Below the pieces are notes generated by a model, which was not told the origin of the DNA, did not search any database, and worked only from the letters and a program-made list of their open reading frames with translations. From Salvator merianae (taxonomy: Eukaryota; Chordata; Lepidosauria; Squamata; Teiidae): 64,000 nt of DNA. Of the stretch, positions 21,815-31,765 are shown in pieces (position 1 is the first letter of the stretch; each line of letters opens with the position of its first letter). The position numbers and the translations under genes were made by a program. The stretch lies in the NCBI GenBank assembly GCA_003586115.2, contig QVOM02000025.1, forward strand, positions 83,898,863-83,962,862. Direction: 5' to 3'.

Positions 21815-22324
21815 GGCCATTTCCACATGGAACAAGCTGTCCTGTACCACACTGGCCCACACTAGGCAGTCCAGTGTTCATTGGTGCATACTAGCCCTAG
21901 CATGTGTAGTGTGCATCCAGGCCCAGCCAAAGTGACTGGCTTCAAAGGCTGGTCCCAGATCCCAAAGTCTTAGAGTAAATTTTTTTCAGCCTTTGCTGTT
22001 TCCAGCCAGGCCTTTTTCACCAGTACACTGATTTCCTTATGTTGCTGCTGAAAAGTATGCCCCCGCCCCCTGTACTGGAACAGTGTTCTATGTGCTTTCC
22101 ATGCACAGCCTGCTGGTCTGGAATATAGACAGTGGTTTGCTGGTGGGTCCCTGGCACACGGGAATAGGGCACCATTTTGGTGGTCTATCCCAGTCCTTGC
22201 TCCATCTAAAGCTGACAAAGCGTACTAGGAGAGCACTGGGTCTCCTCTATTCCACACTTGTCTGTGGAAGGAAGACCCATGGACCCCTCCCTGAACAGGG
22301 ATAACGGTATGTGCAGAAAGGGCC
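21815..22324. mobile_element. 3-bp-TSD transposon, TSD act
   Basis: The ends 'ggccatttccacat' and 'atgtgcagaaagggcc' are inverted repeats. The element is flanked by 'act' at 21812-21814 and 22325-22327. It is 510 bp, with no transposase. Confidence 0.7.
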
Positions 22325-23049
22325 ACTGGTGAATCTGCATTGATAATGTTCTCCAAAAAGGCCACACAAAACTTGGGCAGTACTGGCATGGAAGAGGATA
22401 CAGAAGTAGAATGCCTCCTACTTGCCTCTGTGACTCATGGTCACATATGCTGGTCATGTCGGCAGAAAGATAACTTATTTCCAGTTTCACAATAACATTG
22501 CACAACAATATTGTGAAGCCTCCATTAGGAGTTTCATGTTGAAATGGCATAATGGCTACTCACAACAGTGTACAGATGTTAGGTGTAGACAGAAAGTTGG
22601 TGTGATGCTCTATTACTAGAGTAGTCCTGAACCACTTTCAAACATTCACTTCTGGGGCTGACTGTGAAGACTCAGGAATTTATTGGGGGCTGGTGAATGT
22701 GGACACCATACCACCGAAGCTCCTAATATTCCTGTGTGGATATTGCCTCAGTCTTTCCAGGATTGGACTTCATGTTCTTCACTTGGATCAAGTGCATTAT
22801 CCTGGGTACAAAACATCTACCTCACAGCTGTGTCTGAACCGGTGCAGAGTGATATCCTGTCTCATCATGTGACTAGTCTCCTGGGAAATGAAGCTCAAAT
22901 CATCATAATAAAATAGATTCCTCAGAGAGATAGGAGATTATGCTGATAAGCATCTCATTGTTCAGGTGTATCTTACATCCTTTGCAACCAAACAGCACTT
23001 CTGCTGGATCTTAATGTTACAGAGTCAGTGGATTTAGGCTTCACTTTGA
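22325..23049. other. No recognised feature
   Basis: No named repeat or coding signal is visible. Confidence 0.4.
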
Positions 23050-23307
23050 GACTGTGATCAGGCATAACAAAAGCGGTGCCTCAGAGGCATCTCAGAGAGA
23101 CCGTGTGTGGCCCTCATGTCCCCAACCTTCTCTAAGGCTGTGATCAGACATAACAAAAGGGGCGTCTCAGAGGTATCTCAGAGAGACAGCATGTGGCCCT
23201 CATGTCCCCAACCGTCTCTAAGGCTGTGATCAGACATAATGAAAGGGGCGCCTCAGAGGTGCCTCAGAGAGACAGTGTATGAACCTCATATCCCCAACTT
23301 TCTCTAA
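23050..23307. repeat. Three tandem 86-bp units
   Basis: Three consecutive units of exactly 86 bp each start at 'gctgtgatca' or 'actgtgatca' and end 'tctctaa'. They differ by scattered substitutions and no indels, so the duplication is not brand new. Confidence 0.9.
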
Positions 23308-23436
23308 TCCACCCTTTTTAGCATAGAATGTTCCTGTGAGGGGGAGGGGCAGACTGGTGTGTGAACAATCCCACTTCAGAGCCTTCAATAAGATGCCTCA
23401 GAGATGCTTTTTTTTTGGTATGTCTGATCACAGCTT
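23050..23436. mobile_element. 'ggctgtgatcagacata' transposon with triplicated end
   Basis: The left terminal motif 'ggctgtgatcagacata' is inverted at the right end (about 23418-23436, 'tatgtctgatcacagct'). The first 86 bp occur three times in tandem (23050-23135, 23136-23221, 23222-23307). A sister copy at 24676-24868 has the unit once. Confidence 0.7.
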
Positions 23437-24675
23437 AAATACCATCAAAACTGGCTACTGGAAAGATCTATAGCAAGAAATCATTTTATTTAATGATAAT
23501 ACGAATAACAGGTCTTTTAATTCTTTACTGAACTTCCTTGTCTCTCATGATGCAAAACTAAATACTATCAGTGTAGTTAAATAGAAGTTTATCTTTTTTC
23601 TTTTTTTTTTTAAGAATCTTATTAATATTGCTGAATTGCATGTAGGGTCGCAGGTAATGGTGGCAGACTTGAAGCTTGTAAAATCACAGTGGCTGGCTTT
23701 CATTAAAACCTTTATGGACTATTTTCCCCTTAACAGACTCTAGGTGGAGACATTTGTCTGCGGTATTTTAATTTTAACCACATTTCAGCAAAATAATATA
23801 TTGCACACTGGGATGGGAGAGAACAGGGAAAGAAAGAAAAGATTGCAAACTAGTTTGAAATCCTCTTCTACTTCCAAGAGTATTCCAACTCATAGAAATT
23901 ATTAAAGAATAATATTTTGTGCCGATGAGGTTGATAAACAAAGCTATGAAAATGTCTACCAATATGTTTTATTAAATGGGGTGACTGCTGTGGGTATCTT
24001 TTATATATATTTCCTCTGCAAAAATGAATTTGCTCCAATTGCTTATCAACAACAATTGCTTAAGATAGCAACTGTATGTTTAATTCTTCCTTTCGGCACC
24101 ATTATTTGAATGGTGCCCTGACCTGCTGCAAATTTATTTTCTTTCCTCTTGTTAATTTTCGAGTCTTTACCGTAAATCATTAATAGCTACTGGTGAGGTC
24201 TGGGGGAAATCACATAATGCCATGACAATACAACAGAAGTAAGTTTTTGTTGGAGGGAGAGAATGGCAGTGACAGTGATATATAATGGATTAAATTATAA
24301 TTTAAATGGACACATTTAATTAAATGGATACATCAGTTGATAGCTTTATATCCCAACAGTTTTTAATGGACCAGAGTTTGGATTAGTGTTTGCAGGGAAC
24401 AAAGCTATGATTTGCATTATGGAATCATTTAAGGTAATTGGCTGAGGAGAACTGCAGGAAACATGGGATTTCTGTTGGAAGCAGGCTGACACTTCATTCA
24501 GTGGGAAGGGCCTTAGGTCTGTTCAATCATCTGGAGGCCTAATTCTGAATAATTACAGGCTGTATCCCCATTACATAGCAAAAGCACCTTAAGTGAGGCC
24601 TGTTTCCATTACTTCCAAAGGAGGTCAACTGTCCTGAGAACCTGTTTAAGGTGTCTTGATTGCATTATGGAGACT
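23437..24675. other. Unique AT-rich block, possible conserved non-coding DNA
   Basis: Long stretch free of the local repeat vocabulary. The part 23990-24440 has several homeodomain-like TAAT or ATTA cores, including 'acatttaattaaatgg', and a short palindrome 'accattatttgaatggt'. No coding signal is seen. Confidence 0.3.
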
Positions 24676-24868
24676 AAGGCTGTGTTCAGACATAACAAAA
24701 AAGGTGATTTGGAGGTGCCTCATAGAGACAGTGTGTGGCACTCATGTTCTGAAGTCTTCTCCAATCCACCTTTTCTTGCATAGAACGTTCATGAGAACAA
24801 TCCCCACCTCAAAGCTGTCTTTGAGCTGCTTCAAAGATGCTTTTTCTGTGTGTGTCTGATCACAGCCA
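24676..24868. mobile_element. 'ggctgtgttcagacata' transposon, second copy
   Basis: The copy has the left end 'aaggctgtgttcagacat' and the inverted right end 'tgtctgatcacagcc'. The interior matches 23222-23436 ('gcctcatagagacagtgtg', 'ccaatccacctttt'). It carries one copy of the 86-bp unit, the presumed ancestral state. Confidence 0.7.
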
Positions 24869-25374
24869 CAGCCAAATCTTCCAAAACCTGAGCTGGTAAT
24901 GTTAGGGATTGGTCAAGACACCATTCAGCTTTTCAGACTTTGCACTATTTGACCATATTCAAAGTATTGGCTTTCTGGTCCAGTTCCATTGAATGTTCCA
25001 GAAGAAAAACTGAGGAGGAAGGAGAAAGCTTCAGGATGAGAAATTTCAAATGAAAAGGTGTTTTGAGGGGCAGTTGTAAACATAACTTTGAAGTGAAACC
25101 TTTGTAAGCATCAGACATTGTGGATCAAAGCTGGGTTCTTGAGGCTGCCGGAGGTCAGCAAGACCCCTTCAAACTGTATAATTTTTTTCCTTACAATAAT
25201 TTGGGCAGCTCCTACAAGCCTAGCTTCTGTCATGAGCACATTCTGGGGTGCGCAGATGCCTTTGCCAGGTGGCAACCTCACCCTGCTCCTATACAGGGAA
25301 AAAATCCTCGCCAAAGAAAACACCTTGTGGGATAGAGTCATACTTAGAATAGTATGTAAATAGAGGCACACAAA
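24869..25374. other. No recognised feature
   Basis: I see no named repeat. The overlapping open frames at 25111-25386 on both strands show no protein-family features. Confidence 0.4.
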
Positions 25375-25770
25375 GGGTCTTTTCATACTTTCTGCTTTCG
25401 AGTGTGATAATTATACCATTCTAAGGTAGAACAGTCCCTGCTGTACAGAGGTCATCTGTACTGCAAGGGCTGGAACAGCCCAGAAATGGGCTTCCAGCAT
25501 TCTCAGTGCAAATGCTGACCACCTCACCATGACAGCAGCCATAGAAATGTCCAGTCGCTGCCAGAGTGACCAGGGGTCATGGTGCACGAGTGTGCAGCCA
25601 TACCTGCGCCACACCAAAGCTTGCAGTATTTGCACCTGGAATTAGGTACAAATTCTTCCTACCAGAGCAGTTCAACTGCTCTCTGTACAGCTGTCCATAG
25701 CTAGTAGCAATCAGGGGAGTTTGCAGATGCTCCCTGTTGCTCAGGCCTCTGCAAAATGCAGCCTCACACT

Positions 25771-26398
25771 GGGCCTTTTCGCACTGTAGCGGTAGACCGT
25801 TCCTGTCCACTAGCTGGAATGGAGCTTTCGCACTGCCGCGGGCGCGCGCCTCACCCAATCCTGACCGCTCCGTACCCGATTCGAACCCGAAGCCGGACAA
25901 GGCCAGACAACAAAAATGATGTCTTCATCCCGACCTGTGCGATGGAGCGAAGATCGGGCATGGTGCTTTCGCACTGTTTGCCTCGGCGTCGGGCGTGGCT
26001 GGCGCGGCTACGCATGCGCGCTCCACGGCTTTGCATCCTGGGTGCGAAGTTTCTGTACCCCGCTCCGCTGCTTCGTAACCCGGTACGAAACTTCGTACCC
26101 GGGATAGCCCTTTCGGCTGAGTAACCGAGCTGCTGGTACGAAGCCAGCTTCGTAACCAGCCCTCTGGGTACGAAGTGGGTGCGAAGGTGCGAAGCGGGTG
26201 CGAAGGTGCGAAGTGGGTACGAAGTAGGTGTGAAGTGGGTACTGAACTAGCGGCTGCCATTCGCACTGTTCCCTCTGCTGGTCGGCTTCGGGTCCGTTCC
26301 GCTGGCTGGGAGTGCGAATGGCACCGAGCGTTCCCCAACCTCTCCGGTTCGAAGCCAACTACTGGGAACGGTCTACCGAGCTTAGTGCGAAAAGGCCC
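25771..26398. mobile_element. GC-rich 3-bp-TSD-group transposon, TSD act
   Basis: The inverted ends 'gggccttttcgcact' and 'agtgcgaaaaggccc' extend inwards to a shared 'ggtagaccgttcc' and its inverse, giving TIRs of about 34 bp. It is flanked by 'act' at 25768-25770 and 26399-26401. The 628-bp interior is CpG-rich. Its high TIR identity and intact flanks make it one of the younger insertions. Confidence 0.9.
26158..26240. repeat. Degenerate short-period minisatellite
   Basis: About eight to nine copies of a unit like 'gtgcgaagtggg' (variants of gtacgaag and gtgcgaag) run in tandem inside the transposon. Confidence 0.75.
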
Positions 26399-26451
26399 AC
26401 TGTCCTAATGAGTGGCTCCATGTTCACTAGCACTAAAGTGCAGACAAGCCC

Positions 26452-26637
26452 ATTTCTTGCTTTTCTGTGCCAGCTGCTGGATGGAGGATGCTAATCTAAG
26501 GTTGAGGCATATTCTTGCCGCTCATTGGCAGCCCAGAGGGCTAAAATATGCCACAAATCATTTCTCCTTCCCAGGATCTCCCCCTTTTCTGCCCAGCTAT
26601 TTACCATTTAACTGACTGAGAGTGAAAGGAAAATGTC
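26452..26637. other. No recognised feature
   Basis: Nothing identifiable lies between the transposon and the next repeat block. Confidence 0.4.
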
Positions 26638-26925
26638 AGAGCCTGTTTGCCTCTCACAATTGCCTCTCACTGTCCCTGGCAAAAGGCGAGGCAGCACTGC
26701 AGAGCCAACGTGGACACTCCTGTCTTGATGCTTGCTTCTGTGATGATGAGGCAGTTACAAAATATCCCAACTGCACATGCGCCGACTCCTGCGCATACAC
26801 AGTGGCTATTTTCTCAGGTCACTGAGGCAGTATGGAGGCCCGGAGGCACCGTGAACAGCCATGGCGTGCTTTGCGCGGGGTGCGAACACCCGGGCTTAAA
26901 GCTGCCGCTGTCTCCTTTTCACAGT
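26638..26925. repeat. Dispersed repeat with a GC-rich module
   Basis: It starts with a transposon-like 'gagcctgtttgcctctcac'. The second half (26826-26925), including 'ggaggcccggaggcaccg' and 'gggtgcgaacacccggg', is homologous to 13050-13150. The family is unknown and a right terminus is not seen. Confidence 0.4.
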
Positions 26926-27865
26926 GATTTAAAGGCTAAACTAATCTTTCCCCGCCTAATTAAATATCCAGTTAGATCTGATGGCTTTTATGTTAAATTG
27001 CTTTTAGAAGATCAGTTCTCTGTCTTGATGACCAATGCTGCTGGATTTTTCTCAGCAGCTTGTAAAATCTGCCACTTCTGCAGCATCAAGTCTCTGATTA
27101 CATTTTCATAAGCTATCTGTACATGGTATTTTGGACAGTGAAGCTCTCTATGTTTTTTTTTAATCTTTAATGCTCTTCCATTTTTTTATATTCCTTTTTG
27201 CTGAACATTTCACTTATTTTATCTATATATTTTTTTTTCTGAAAAAGCTGACTTTTTACTATAATGAAATAATTTAATTCCACTCTTCGCAGGAGTTGGA
27301 TTCAAACCTGATTTAATGATAAATAATAAAGAAGGAGATCTGGGAAAGCCTGGAAGTGCCCATTAGCAATGAATGCCTGAACACAGTTCACCAATGTCTA
27401 GTGGCAGAAGCTGGATCCAGAAGCTTCTAGTACCAGGGCATTCTGGATCATCTGCTTTATCTGAAATCCTCTGCATACTAGGAAATCTCTTTTTGATCAG
27501 AACAAGAGCTTCTGGCTGTGCTCTATGCTGCCAGCTGCCCTTTCTCCATAATGATGAGCGATACCATTTTTAATATTTCAATTAAGAATGTCTATATAGC
27601 ATCTTCCTTTGCCTTTCTTTTGAGCTAAGGATTTTCTTTTCTTTCTTGATAATGTGTTAAGTGGCCACTTGCAAGAGAACATCTTCCTTTTAATTGAAAG
27701 ACATCCTTGAAAGACAGGGGGATGGATCTGGGCTTGACCACGTAGATGTTCTGAATAAATGGGAATTCAATTAATCATGACTCCTTTGTCAAAGAGAAAA
27801 GCTATGACTCCATTATGCAGGAAAGGCACCTTAACCAAGCACTCAGCAGAGCCTGTCTCTGGCCA
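26926..27865. other. Unique AT-rich block, possible conserved non-coding DNA
   Basis: No repeat vocabulary is present. The region 26925-27115 is evenly AT-rich with 'cgcctaattaaatatcc' and similar homeodomain-like cores. T-rich homopolymers lie at about 27150-27240. No open frame of interest. Confidence 0.3.
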
Positions 27866-28165
27866 CATTTCCACATACAGGGCAAGGCACCCAGTAAAGC
27901 ACCCACTGCTGCTGATTCTCCACTTGTGGTATCAGTAGGAGCCTTGAGGTGTCTGTGCTGGCACATTTCCTAGTGTGATCACGGTGCACCATTTACACAG
28001 GGTGTCATTTGGTATCCTGAACAGAGATACTTCCATCTGCTGCTAAGGATCATGCCTCCATGCCTGCAAATGGAAATTCAGAGGCATCTTCATCAGTGGC
28101 AGATCATGGTGCCTGTTCCACACACTCATTTCAGAGTCACCTTAGCAGATAAGTGGAAACTTTGG
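27866..28165. mobile_element. Non-autonomous DNA element (family I), copy 1
   Basis: The left end is near 'ccacatttccacatac' and the right end near 'gataagtggaaac'. The interior 'tatcctgaacagagatactt' and 'cagaggcatcttcatcag' matches 'taccctgaacagaggcactc' and 'aaaggcatcattttcag' at 54285-54378. Confidence 0.5.
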
Positions 28166-29485
28166 GTTTGTGCAGACACATGCTTTTAGATACTCCTGGG
28201 GCAACTTTGGGACATTAGGGACAAACATAAAAGATCAAAAAATGCTTTACTTTGTTCCCATGCCTCTTATAATCTGTCCCTTCCACAAATGCAAAAAAGT
28301 CACTCCTGGGGTGAGTTGCAGAAGTTTGGGTTGGATGCGGTGTGAGGTTGGCGTTTGTTAAAGTCACAGTCCAATCAGTAGTCTGGAAAATCAGACTGGC
28401 ATCAGCCAATGGGATATGAGCAGGGAAGGTGTTGATAGAGACAAGAAAGGTAGGAGTTTATTGTAAAAACTGTGTGGCACAGGTGTTTTCCTGCTTCCAA
28501 AGTGGGGAGATCATGTGTACATAGGCACTCCAAAAATGTGCAGTCTGATCACACCCCTGGCCTCCATTACTGCAATGAAAACTGGCTATCCTGAATGCCT
28601 GGTTAAGGCATCTTTGCAACATTTAGATCAGCCTGCTATTTGAGATCCTTAGGAGATGCCTGGTTATACAATTCTTGGAGTCTGTTTTCTGCCCCAAGAG
28701 ATCACACCCTAAAATCTCTTTCGGTATCATCCAAGGACTATTCCATCACAAATTGAGACATCCTTTATTCACAATATCTCAGCACTGAGGCCGTTTCAGC
28801 TCGCTGAAAGGTAGAACTCCATGATTAGATGGGAGTCCCAGCAGCTCTCTAGCCACCACATACCTCCAAAGGAGGGACCAATCACCGTGCCCTTCCCTGC
28901 CCTCCTCACCAAAGAGCTTCAATTCATACCCTGGTTTTTAGGTCTCTGCCACCTGCCTGGCAGATTCCTTGCCCTACCTTCATTTCCCAGGGTGGCTCCT
29001 ACCTCTACTCACTGTCCTGAGCAGCTTCATGAGACCAGCTGCCCCTTGGGTGAACCAGGGAGGAATCCCTCATCCTCTTGGCCCCTTGCTCGCCTGCCTT
29101 CTGCAGCAGCTGTCTAGGTCAGAGCATGCCAGGGTGAGGTGGTGATGATGGTGGGATTAGTGTGCTCACTTAGCACTGCTGCTATAGGCCACCCAGGATC
29201 TCAGGTCCCTTGTTTGCCCGCCTCACGTGGTGGCTGTCTGGGCCAGAGTGCATCCAGGTGAGTCAGCAATGCTGGCAATAGAGTTGGCATGCCCAGCGCT
29301 GGATCCTGGGGGCAGGTGGGGAGTGGCAGGTACACAGATGGCAGGAAGAATGGTATCCCCCCTTCCTGGTTGCATTAAAGGTGTGATCTGGCCAAAACAG
29401 TTCTCATTTTCTCTAGTGCCCTAACATGCATTAAATTCTTCCGGTGTGACCGCAGCCTTTGATGAGTATCAGAGTGTCAGGAATA
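28166..29485. other. Mostly unassigned, transposon-like fragments
   Basis: Phrases such as 'tctgatcacacccctggcc' (about 28545) and 'aggtgtgatctggcc' (about 29380) resemble termini of other DNA elements here, but no complete pair of ends was found. No coding signal is supported. Confidence 0.3.
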
Positions 29486-29820
29486 GGGCTTTCTCCATAA
29501 CAACCCCCCTTTTATGGAGCACTCTCTGAGGGGAATTGCTCCAGGTATCTTCTTTTGAAACTTATGGGCACAGGGTAAAATTACACCTTTGCTCCCAGAC
29601 TTTCAGCAATTACATTATTTTGCTATATTATAATAAAATTTAAAATCTAATTTTATTTTTAGCTCAATTTTAATAGTTTTTTTCTCTCTTACTTAATTTT
29701 ACTTTCTTAGTTCAATTTATAGTTTTAGTGTTTTTCATTGTGTTTGTTGTTTTTCCCTATACAGTGCCCTGGAAATATGACGAAGGGTGGTATAGAAATT
29801 CTCTCTATATAAATAGAATG
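29486..29820 (+). mobile_element. L2-type LINE 3' fragment
   Basis: The block starts with the C-terminal coding trace ('ctttctccataacaac', 'tggagcactctctgagg') and ends with the 3' tail 'cagtgccctggaaata' and 'ggtggtatagaaatt'. The order matches the clearer L2 copy at 41930-42270. It contains stops and is not functional. Confidence 0.55.
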
Positions 29821-29873
29821 GAGAAGTGGCCGAAGTTCCATTAGTCTCAAATGGGTCTCCTTTACCCACAATC

Positions 29874-30235
29874 AAGGCTGTCTCCAGACAGCAAGAGGCC
29901 ATGTGGGATCAAAACAAGATCTTGCTGTACCCTGTCAGAAATGAGGAATAGCACCCTGCGTACCTTCACATCTGATTAGGAGCTTATATGATTGGTAAGA
30001 TTAGGCTTCTGGGAGCCCTAGCCAGGCCCATTTCATAAGTTCCTTGCCGGACACGAAGGTAAGCAGAGCTGTTATAGGAAACCCAATGCCATTGCTGGAT
30101 TTCCCATAATAACTCTGCAACACACTCTTTGCGTGTTGCATTTGGTACTATACTAGGGATACCTGGAGTATGTCAGGCATTCCCAATATAGTGCCAAGGG
30201 AATCCTGGATCATATCTTGCATCTGGAGACAGCCC
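29874..30235. mobile_element. 'aggctgtctccaga' DNA transposon
   Basis: The left end 'aggctgtctccagacagc' is mirrored by 'gcatctggagacagccct' at the right end. The interior holds an imperfect hairpin with arms 'actatactagggatacctg' and 'caggcattcccaatatagt' (about 30148-30193). It is the best-preserved copy of the family seen at 930, 1560 and 48900. Confidence 0.65.
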
Positions 30236-30256
30236 TAGTCTGGTTTCAGCATATAG

Positions 30257-30829
30257 GGGCCTTTCTGCACTATCCACTAGCAAGTGTCAGGGACACTCTC
30301 TAGCAAAGTGCCTCATACGAACATAAGAACATAAGAAGAACCTTGCTGGATCAGGCCACAGCCCAACTAGTCCAGCATCCTGTTTCACACAGTGGCCCAC
30401 CAATTGCTTCTGGGCATTCTCAAGCAGAAGATAAAGGCAAAACCTCTTTGCAGAGGTCCTGGTGATGAGGAGCAGCATATCAATGCTCCTGATAGCTGTG
30501 GAGCATTAATTTCTGCTCCCCAACTTTTCTGGGAGCTGATAACCAGCTCCCGGTAAAGTGCATTCACACTTTGAATGCACGGCCACACCACGCTCAGTGG
30601 CTGTTCCTGCACGGCACTGGTGGTCACCATGGTAACTGCTGGATACTTCCTGGCTGCTGTCATAGCGAAGATTGAGCCAGAACACCAGCATTCACATCAC
30701 AAATGCTGGCATCCTGCTGATTGTCATGCATATGGCCACGCAGCGTGGACGATGTCTGCGCTACATGGTTGATTCCACTGTGGAATGTTCACTGGTGAAC
30801 ATTCCATGGTGGAAAGTGCAAACAGGTCC
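30257..30829. mobile_element. 3-bp-TSD-group transposon carrying a LINE tail
   Basis: The left end 'gggcctttctgcactatcc' and right end 'gtggaaagtgcaaacaggtcc' are inverted. A CR1-like tail is inserted at 30318-30448. A subterminal palindrome has arms 'ggaatgttcactgg' and 'gaacattcc'. The flanks show no exact 3-bp repeat. Confidence 0.65.
30318..30448 (-). mobile_element. CR1-like LINE 3' tail inside a transposon
   Basis: Reads 'gaacataagaacataagaag', 'ttgctggatcaggccac' and 'ttctgggcattctcaag', the inverse complement of the LINE end at about 12360-12475. It interrupts the transposon at 30257-30829, so it is the younger insertion. Confidence 0.75.
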
Positions 30830-31142
30830 ATTGTGTCCTGAAATGCACTAGTGGTGCCAGTATGTGAAATGTCAGATGATAAGCTCCATGATACACACAG
30901 ATTTCCACAGATACATTAATAGCCTAGAGTCAAGACCCTCTTTTTTTAATAGAGATTTTATCTTCTATTAGACCCTGCAAGAAAGGCCTCACCCCTGAAG
31001 TATAAAATGTCTAGCATCCTACACAAATTGAAATGTTAACATGTTTTCCCTAGAAGGCAGAAAACTGACACAAATAAGGTCGGTGATACAGAAACCAGAG
31101 TAGAAAAAATAGGGACAAATAAGGACATTAGGAGCATATGCA
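30830..31142. other. No recognised feature
   Basis: AT-rich DNA with nothing that I can name. Confidence 0.45.
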
Positions 31143-31414
31143 AAAGGAAAGGAAAGGAAAGGAAAGGAAAGGAAAGGAAAGGAAAGGAAAGGAAAGAAGG
31201 AAAAGTAACTCTGGGAAATACTTAAGCAGCTGTCTTACCTGTTTAGTTTGTGGCCATGGGGGGTGAGAGTGAAAACGAGAAGAAGGAAGGAAGGAAGGAA
31301 GGAAGGAAGGAAGGAAGGAAGGAAGGAAGGAAGGAAGGAAGGAGCTGAAGGAGAAGGGAAGGGAAGGGAAGGGAAGGGAAGGGAAGGGAAGGGAAGGGAA
31401 GGGAAGGGAAGGGA
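31143..31414. repeat. Three purine microsatellites in a row
   Basis: (GGAAA)n at about 31145-31195, (GGAA)n at about 31281-31343 and (GGGAA)n at about 31354-31414 lie within 270 bp, all with purines on the + strand. Ser/Pro-rich minus-strand and Lys/Gly-rich plus-strand open frames across them are artefacts. Confidence 0.95.
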
Positions 31415-31559
31415 CATGAATCCTGGATAAAACTGTTCCAGCCCCTAGCATGCTCTTGAACTGTTGAGAAAGTTGGAAAATAAGATGGTTTGCTTACAGT
31501 CTGGTTGGTATAATTATGCAAAGTTGGTTAATGCTAATATGTGGCCTAAAGTATGAAAT

Positions 31560-31765
31560 TGGTTAGCCTCTGAGGAAACACAGACTGCTGAACTAGACCC
31601 ATTGATCTGATCCAGCAGGGGATGTCTGAAGTGCTTAGGTTCCTGTACCCAGTTCGTGTCTTTCCATACACACCTAGATCTGCCACTGTGAGAATAGGCT
31701 GCGAGACTAGAGGGGCCACTGGGTGAATCCAGCAGGGCATTTCTTAGCTTCTTAGGATCTTTGTA
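31560..31765 (+). mobile_element. Two tandem CR1-like LINE 3' tails
   Basis: The first tail contains 'ctgctgaactagaccc' and 'gatctgatccagcagggg'. The second contains 'gaatccagcagggcatttct' and 'ttagcttcttaggatc'. Both are in the same orientation and only the terminal module is present in each. Confidence 0.55.

Larger units (their letters stand above)
25375..26451. mobile_element. 3-bp-TSD-group transposon, split by a younger relative
   Basis: The outer ends are 'gggtcttttcatacttt' (left) and 'aaagtgcagacaagccc' (right), and the subterminal part has 'gataattataccattc'. A second transposon occupies 25771-26398. Once that is skipped, the interior lines up with the uninterrupted relative at 39766-40235. 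No clear target duplication remains around the outer element. Confidence 0.65.

Noticed and set aside
23050..23307. Regularly spaced repeats that could suggest a CRISPR array
   Set aside because: The units are contiguous 86-bp tandem copies of a transposon end with no spacers, in vertebrate DNA.
25756..26358. Several long overlapping frames on both strands
   Set aside because: All lie within the CpG-rich transposon 25771-26398 and read through its minisatellite and inverted ends.
31128..31521. Ser/Pro/Phe-rich minus-strand frames
   Set aside because: Translations of the purine microsatellites.
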